DNA of 64,000 nt from Paenibacillus sp. CF384 (GTDB taxonomy: Bacteria; Bacillota; Bacilli; Paenibacillales; Paenibacillaceae), in contig NZ_FNNV01000001.1 of NCBI RefSeq assembly GCF_900106745.1, positions 310,001 to 374,000 of the forward strand, given 5' to 3'. Position 1 is the first letter of the stretch. Each line of letters opens with the position of its first letter. Under the pieces are notes generated by a model. The model saw only the letters and a program-made list of their open reading frames with translations. It had not been told where the DNA came from and made no database searches. This document shows, in pieces, positions 60,337 through 64,000 of the stretch. Both the position numbers and the translations under genes were made by a program.

Positions 60337-60642
60337 ATGAAAGACGACATGAAGTCCGCCAAGGTGCTGAAATTCGCGCTGTTGCTCGCTGTGCCTGTCG
60401 CGCTTAGCGGCTGTAACACCAGCTCCAGCTATGACTGCGACCCGAACTACGAGAATTGTGATGATGGCTATTATGGCGGTACCGGCGGTACCTACTATTC
60501 TAGCGGCGGTTCCACGACCAAGAATCCAACGGTTAGCGCTAACGGTTCAAGCAGCAGCTCCGGTGTCGTTAAAGGCTCTAACGGCAGCTCGGGTTCATTC
60601 AAAGGGTTCGGCAGCAGCGGCAGCAGAAGCAGCGGAGGTTAA
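60337..60642 (+). CDS. Gly/Ser-rich lipoprotein in K+ channel/ATP-grasp operon
   Basis: A 101-residue protein. After a charged start, hydrophobic KFALLLAVPVALSGC is a lipobox with Cys at about 26. The mature part has a Cys/Asp/Tyr stretch (SYDCDPNYENCDDGYYGG) and a low-complexity Gly/Ser tail ending in GSRSSGG. It resembles the small YjfM/DUF1190-type lipoproteins encoded beside YjfC-like ATP-grasp enzymes (memory). The flexible Gly/Ser C-terminus is a conceivable acceptor for the amidoligase encoded next. AAGGAGG lies thirteen bases upstream. Confidence 0.75.
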   Translation: MKDDMKSAKVLKFALLLAVPVALSGCNTSSSYDCDPNYENCDDGYYGGTGGTYYSSGGSTTKNPTVSANGSSSSSGVVKGSNGSSGSFKGFGSSGSRSSGG

Positions 60643-60645
60643 CGC

Positions 60646-61986
60646 ATGATAAACCGGATTGTGCAGCTGGGCGGGAACCATGATGAGATATTCAGTGGTG
60701 AGATCGCTCAGCATATCCCCTACCATCGGATGAATGGCAAACAGTACTGTCTTCCTGCCTTGACACTGTTTCAACCCGAGGAAGCAGCCTCACTTCAAGC
60801 CGCTTCTGAATCCGTTGACCGCATATACTGGAAAGTACTGCGTTTCACCCAACAATACTTGCCCGATGAGTTTCTCGTTCAGCAACTAGGCCTACATCCT
60901 GCTCTCTTATCGGCAGCACGAATGCAAGTTCCGTATCACGGTGTATCCAGACAGGATTGGATTATTGGCGAACACGGTATGAAATGCATTGAAAATAACA
61001 CGGATACGCCAACAGGCATTCCCGAAACCGCCTACCTGGCAGAGCAGCTTATTCATCATTTCTCAACCTATACGGCTGCTTCAATCGGGATGCGCAATGA
61101 GATTCAGAATGCCTTCAACCTATTAATTCGGCATTACGCCAATCAAGGCCTAACGGGTCCGATTGTATTTTCAAGTTATGGCTGGCATCTTGAGGATCGC
61201 ACGAACACGGAGTATATCATGAAGGCCGTCAATCAGCTGGGTTACGAGACCCTCTATGTTCCCCTCGAAGAACTCGAAATTATCCCTGGTGACGGACTCT
61301 ATGCCGGTGGGCGGCGTATTGCCGTGTTGTATCGCCTGTATCCGCTAGAATATCTGATTCACGATACGGACGATGAACAGGAGAACATGCCGATTGGAGA
61401 AGCGCTGATTCAGCTTGTTGCCTCAGGCAAGCTTGGGCTGATCAATCCGGCTCAGAGCATCATTACGCAGAGCAAAGGTTTTATGGCGCTAATTTGGTCG
61501 CTTTACGAGCGCCGAGATCAAACCGAGGCATTTGTCGGGTTCACCCTCTTCGATGAAGCTGATATCGCAGACATAGAACGTTACCTGCTCCCGACTTATT
61601 ATGAAGCGGCACCGTTCGTGCAATCCGGTACTCCGTATGTAGCCAAAGGATACTGGGGACGCGAAGGCAAAGGTACTTCCCTCTATGATGGCGCAGGACA
61701 ATTCCAGCAGGCCGAGTGGGGTCATGAGGAAGCAGATGTCATTGAAGTCCAAGACTATTATGACAACCAGCCGAAGGTCTACCAGCAGCTGTTCCCCATG
61801 CAAGAAGCTCGTGTTGAGACGGAAGAGGGTCCTTTCGACGGCTATCTATTAACAGGCGCTTATGTAATAGGCGGACATTACGCCGGCTTGCTTCCTCGTG
61901 TAGGCGGTAAAATTACCGGAGATATGGCTTACTACTGCCCTGCTGCAATTACATACACAACCCAAGGAGGATCAAAGCGTGAATAA
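60646..61986 (+). CDS. Glutathionylspermidine-synthase-like ATP-grasp amidoligase (YjfC type)
   Basis: A 446-residue protein with the ATP-grasp synthetase domain only; the CHAP amidase half of bifunctional E. coli GspS is absent. Landmarks are CIENNTDTPTGIPE (about 117-130), VFSSYGWHLEDRTN, LGLINPAQSIITQSKGFMAL, the nucleotide loop VAKGYWGREGKGTSLY and EVQDYYDNQPKVYQQLFPM. This family makes amide bonds between a carboxylate and an amine using ATP. In this operon the product is unlikely to be glutathionylspermidine. RBS GGAGG; 3' end overlaps the DUF350 gene by eight bases. Confidence 0.87.
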   Translation: MINRIVQLGGNHDEIFSGEIAQHIPYHRMNGKQYCLPALTLFQPEEAASLQAASESVDRIYWKVLRFTQQYLPDEFLVQQLGLHPALLSAARMQVPYHGVSRQDWIIGEHGMKCIENNTDTPTGIPETAYLAEQLIHHFSTYTAASIGMRNEIQNAFNLLIRHYANQGLTGPIVFSSYGWHLEDRTNTEYIMKAVNQLGYETLYVPLEELEIIPGDGLYAGGRRIAVLYRLYPLEYLIHDTDDEQENMPIGEALIQLVASGKLGLINPAQSIITQSKGFMALIWSLYERRDQTEAFVGFTLFDEADIADIERYLLPTYYEAAPFVQSGTPYVAKGYWGREGKGTSLYDGAGQFQQAEWGHEEADVIEVQDYYDNQPKVYQQLFPMQEARVETEEGPFDGYLLTGAYVIGGHYAGLLPRVGGKITGDMAYYCPAAITYTTQGGSKRE

Positions 61987-62383
61987 CTTTGGTAATGATC
62001 TGTTGAATGTAGGAATTGGAATCGTTATATTGCTTGTCGCATTGCTCGTTGGTTCATTCGTATTTAGCAAGCTAACGCGTTTCAATGATTGGGAGGAAAT
62101 CAGGCGAGGCAACGAAGCCGCCGGCATCTACATGGGCAGCAAGCTGCTCGGTCTTGGCATCATCGTAGCGATGGTATCGTACAGCTCCCATGATTGGGAG
62201 GCTATGCTGATCTGGTCCGGAATTGGCATTCTGCTGCTCTGCCTTGTCTATGTCGTATTTGATTTCCTTACCCCTAAGCTTAATGTTTGCGAAGAGATTG
62301 CCAAAGGCAACAAATCCGTAGCTCAACTGCTTCGCGCCATTATTCTCGGGTCGTCGATCGTGATTGGTACGTTCTTGATGTAA
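61979..62383 (+). CDS. DUF350 membrane protein (YjfL-like)
   Basis: A 134-residue protein with four membrane segments in two similar halves (LNVGIGIVILLVALLVGSFV, and LGIIVAMVSYSSHDWEAMLI), each half followed by a DWEEIRRGNEAAGIYMGSKL or ...EEIAKGNKSVAQLLRAII motif, the DUF350 repeat. GTG 61979 is preceded by AGGAGGAT and overlaps the ATP-grasp stop, so the two are tightly coupled. DUF350 proteins of unknown function repeatedly neighbour YjfC-like enzymes and K+ channels. Last gene of the operon. Confidence 0.88.
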   Translation: MNNFGNDLLNVGIGIVILLVALLVGSFVFSKLTRFNDWEEIRRGNEAAGIYMGSKLLGLGIIVAMVSYSSHDWEAMLIWSGIGILLLCLVYVVFDFLTPKLNVCEEIAKGNKSVAQLLRAIILGSSIVIGTFLM

Positions 62384-62387
62384 ATGA

Positions 62388-62425
62388 AAAAAGCGGCACA
62401 AGTGCTCATCACTTGTGCCGCTTTA
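62388..62425. terminator. Bidirectional terminator after DUF350 / amidase
   Basis: AAAGCGGCACAAGTG-CTCAT-CACTTGTGCCGCTTT, fifteen pairs, between convergent genes. Confidence 0.92.
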
Positions 62426-62429
62426 TTAT

Positions 62430-63125
62430 TTAGGATAGAAAATCGATTATACCCGATACGATCGCGCTCGATACGGTTTCTTGGAATGCTGGCGACTTCA
62501 TGCGCTCTTCCTCTGCGTGATTCGAGATATATCCGAGCTCAAGCAGAAGCGCCGGTCTGGTATTCTCCCGAATGACTTGATAGTTGCCCACCTTCACACC
62601 GCGATCTTTGGCGTCGATCGATTGAGCAAGCTCGTTATGCATAAGCTCGGCAAGTCCGTTATCCGTTTCGTTGTAGTAGTACGTCGTCATTCCTGCAACA
62701 TCATTGGATTCGAAAGCATCGTAATGAATGCTGATAAACACATCTGCGTTCGAGTTATTGGCAATTTCCACGCGTTCGTCCAGCGATACGGTTTCGTCGT
62801 CCGGGCGAGTCAGAATCACTTTAGCTCCCGTTCGCTTCACCAGCTCGTCCCGAATGTGCAGCACTGTCTGCAAGGTGACATCCTTCTCGAAAGTCCCTTG
62901 TTGTCCGATCGATCCGGCGTCTTTCCCGCCGTGTCCGGCATCCAGTACAATCGTTTTGCCGGCAAGAAGCAGATTCTCGCTTGCGACGAGCGGCTCCCCT
63001 GCTGATGCGTCATCATCACTAGACCCATTGGCTCGATTATGAGCTTGGAATATGAATAAAGCCGCGGCAAAGACGATTAAGGCAAGCAAGGCTGTGCCGG
63101 GGGATTTCTTCTTTCTCCTTTTCAT
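62430..63125 (-). CDS. N-acetylmuramoyl-L-alanine amidase (Amidase_3), membrane-anchored
   Basis: About 231 residues. An N-terminal segment (RRKKKSPGTALLALIVFAAA) anchors or exports it. The Amidase_3 domain shows VLDAGHGGKDAGSIG (zinc His), a Glu in the following helix (TFEKDVTLQTV), SIHYDAF (zinc His) and ALLLELGYISNHAEE (catalytic Glu). It is CwlD-like in size, and CwlD makes muramic lactam in spore cortex, so that is one possibility. ATG 63125 follows AAGGAGG by about eleven bases; the frame is open to 63167. Convergent with the K+ channel operon. Confidence 0.9.
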   Translation of the reverse strand: MKRRKKKSPGTALLALIVFAAALFIFQAHNRANGSSDDDASAGEPLVASENLLLAGKTIVLDAGHGGKDAGSIGQQGTFEKDVTLQTVLHIRDELVKRTGAKVILTRPDDETVSLDERVEIANNSNADVFISIHYDAFESNDVAGMTTYYYNETDNGLAELMHNELAQSIDAKDRGVKVGNYQVIRENTRPALLLELGYISNHAEEERMKSPAFQETVSSAIVSGIIDFLS

Positions 63126-63326
63126 ATCAGAAACGTCCTCCTTACGTTTTGCTTCTTGATGCTCCACTAGCGTACCAGCTCGATATAAAATTGAAATGAA
63201 GCTAATCTTAATAACGGCTTAAATCGATATAAAGTTTAATTTTCATTTCGTCATGCATAAGATCAATACCTGCTTGGGCACATTAATGTCTGTTGCAATT
63301 CACAATGAATGAGGAGGATCACACAC

Positions 63327-63515
63327 ATGGCAAACGGACAAAATCAAGTTTCTAAAGCAGATGTGCAATCCGTGGCATTAAACAAGCTTCCGGTTGCGGG
63401 TGCAGCAGACACCGAATTCTCCGCAGAAGAAGCGGCTGAAGTGTTCCAGCACAACCCAGCTTCGAACCAAACTGCGGCTAATGTTGCAGCTAATGAAGCC
63501 GAAGACGAAGAGTAG
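63327..63515 (+). CDS. Small protein, possibly gamma-type small acid-soluble spore protein
   Basis: A 62-residue hydrophilic protein rich in Ala, Asn, Gln and Glu, beginning MANGQNQVSKADVQSVALNK and containing AADTEFSAEEAAEVFQHN, which resembles the TEFASET repeat of SspE-type gamma SASP. ATG 63327 is nine bases after GAGGAGG. Only one repeat-like unit is visible, against two in SspE, so the call is tentative. It has its own terminator at 63542. Confidence 0.55.
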   Translation: MANGQNQVSKADVQSVALNKLPVAGAADTEFSAEEAAEVFQHNPASNQTAANVAANEAEDEE

Positions 63516-63541
63516 TCCCTAATCGGATACTCTACAACACA

Positions 63542-63573
63542 TGAAGCCCGTTCCTAATGGAATCGGGCTTCAC
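63542..63573. terminator. Terminator between small spore-type gene and EamA transporter
   Basis: GAAGCCCG-TTCC-TAAT-GGAA-TCGGGCTTC then ACTTATTTT; serves the plus-strand gene and possibly the convergent one. Confidence 0.85.
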
Positions 63574-63578
63574 TTATT

Positions 63579-64000
63579 TTAAGCGGAATATTCAAGCTTC
63601 TTACGCGTGTTATTGCCTTTATTTCTTGATCCCTTAACCAGCTCAGGCAGTGCAACACCCAGTAATACGAGTACGACACCGGCCCACTGCAGTCCGCTCA
63701 CCTGTTCATGCAGCACAACCGCTGAGAGCAGAACCGCTACAGGCAGCTCCGATGCGCCAAGAATACCAGCCATTCCTCCGCCGATATGCGGAACGCCTGC
63801 TGCGAACAGCACAGGTGGAATAAAGGCACCGAACAGCCCAAGCAAGAAACCGAATAGCAGCAAGCTGCTCCAGATCACGCCGTTAAACAGATAAACCGGC
63901 GGGAATAGAATAAACACGAAGATCATGCCGCCCGTAATCATCCATAAGCTGCGCTGAGCGGGATGAACAGCGGGTACAGCTTTACCACTAAAGATAATAA
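63579..64000 (-). CDS. EamA/DMT-family transporter, C-terminal part (partial)
   Basis: The minus-strand frame runs open from the window edge (IIFSGKAVPAVHPAQRSLW) to a stop at 63579. It contains four hydrophobic segments, a GILGASELPVAVLLSAVVLH segment and GLQWAGVVLVLLGVALPEL, the EamA repeat pattern, and a basic tail (KGSRNKGNNTRKKLE). The N-terminal half lies beyond the window, so the apparent ATG at 63941 is internal. Likely a drug/metabolite exporter; substrate unknown. Confidence 0.82.
   Translation of the reverse strand, partial: IIFSGKAVPAVHPAQRSLWMITGGMIFVFILFPPVYLFNGVIWSSLLLFGFLLGLFGAFIPPVLFAAGVPHIGGGMAGILGASELPVAVLLSAVVLHEQVSGLQWAGVVLVLLGVALPELVKGSRNKGNNTRKKLEYSA

Noticed and set aside
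1-64000. tRNA, rRNA, insertion sequences or CRISPR arrays
   Set aside because: No CCA-ended cloverleaf, rRNA landmark, transposase or regular spacer array was seen on reading either strand.

Overview
The window looks like chromosomal DNA of a spore-forming Gram-positive bacterium, most likely Paenibacillus or a near relative (inference). Support comes from two complete gerA-gerB-gerC germinant-receptor operons, a SleB-type spore cortex hydrolase, a T-box leader on proS, a large SLH-domain wall protein, XerS, a YtrA-type GntR/ABC operon, AGGAGG-type ribosome binding sites before nearly every gene, and many U-tailed intrinsic terminators. I saw no rRNA, tRNA, CRISPR array, insertion sequence or prophage.

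Layout. 1-2.3 kb: end of an acyl-modifying operon (two MaoC-type dehydratase pieces, a ketoreductase, a FabK/nitronate monooxygenase-like flavoprotein). 2.5-6.6 kb: a secreted protein, an ankyrin-repeat protein and a pentapeptide-repeat protein with a cysteine cluster. 6.7-8.9 kb: a TcyABC-like cystine importer with a strong promoter and a CymR-like site. 9-11.5 kb: class I aldolase and catalase. 12.1-14.2 kb: two Gfo/Idh/MocA oxidoreductases. 14.6-19 kb: a 1468-residue Ig-like/SLH wall protein. 19.3-21.9 kb: a small YneQ-like protein, an SDR, a dispersed repeat element, and a scar where a permease tail abuts a decapitated sensor kinase. 22-25.6 kb: first ger operon. 25.9-27.9 kb: divergent TetR/MFS pair. 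28-33 kb: MsrAB, NlpC/P60, Nudix, Ig-repeat protein, SleB-like hydrolase. 33-36.2 kb: GntR/ABC operon and XerS. 36.3-41.6 kb: GyrI-like protein, T-box-controlled proS, AraC regulator, secreted glycoside hydrolase. 41.7-43.97 kb: multicopper oxidase plus ZIP transporter. 44.2-49.4 kb: DUF4173 membrane protein divergent from an SgrR-like regulator, then an ABC-F ATPase. 49.5-53.3 kb: second ger operon. 53.4-57.6 kb: threonine-aldolase-like enzyme, small membrane protein, thymidine kinase, DHA2-type exporter, a 40-codon small gene. 57.7-58.65 kb: an UMP-kinase gene behind a leader-peptide attenuator. 58.8-62.4 kb: a tight five-gene operon (K+ channel, unknown, lipoprotein, glutathionylspermidine-synthase-like ATP-grasp, DUF350). 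62.4-64 kb: amidase, small spore-type protein, partial EamA transporter.

The two most interesting pieces are (i) the K+ channel/ATP-grasp/lipoprotein/DUF350 operon, a candidate membrane-linked peptide-modification or stress system, and (ii) the 26-codon leader peptide whose stop codon sits inside a terminator stem just upstream of the UMP-kinase gene. A third is a short repeat element (GACAAGAAC ends around a terminator hairpin) at about 14.27, 19.6 and 20.7 kb. All functional statements are from reading sequence and motif memory; no database search was run.
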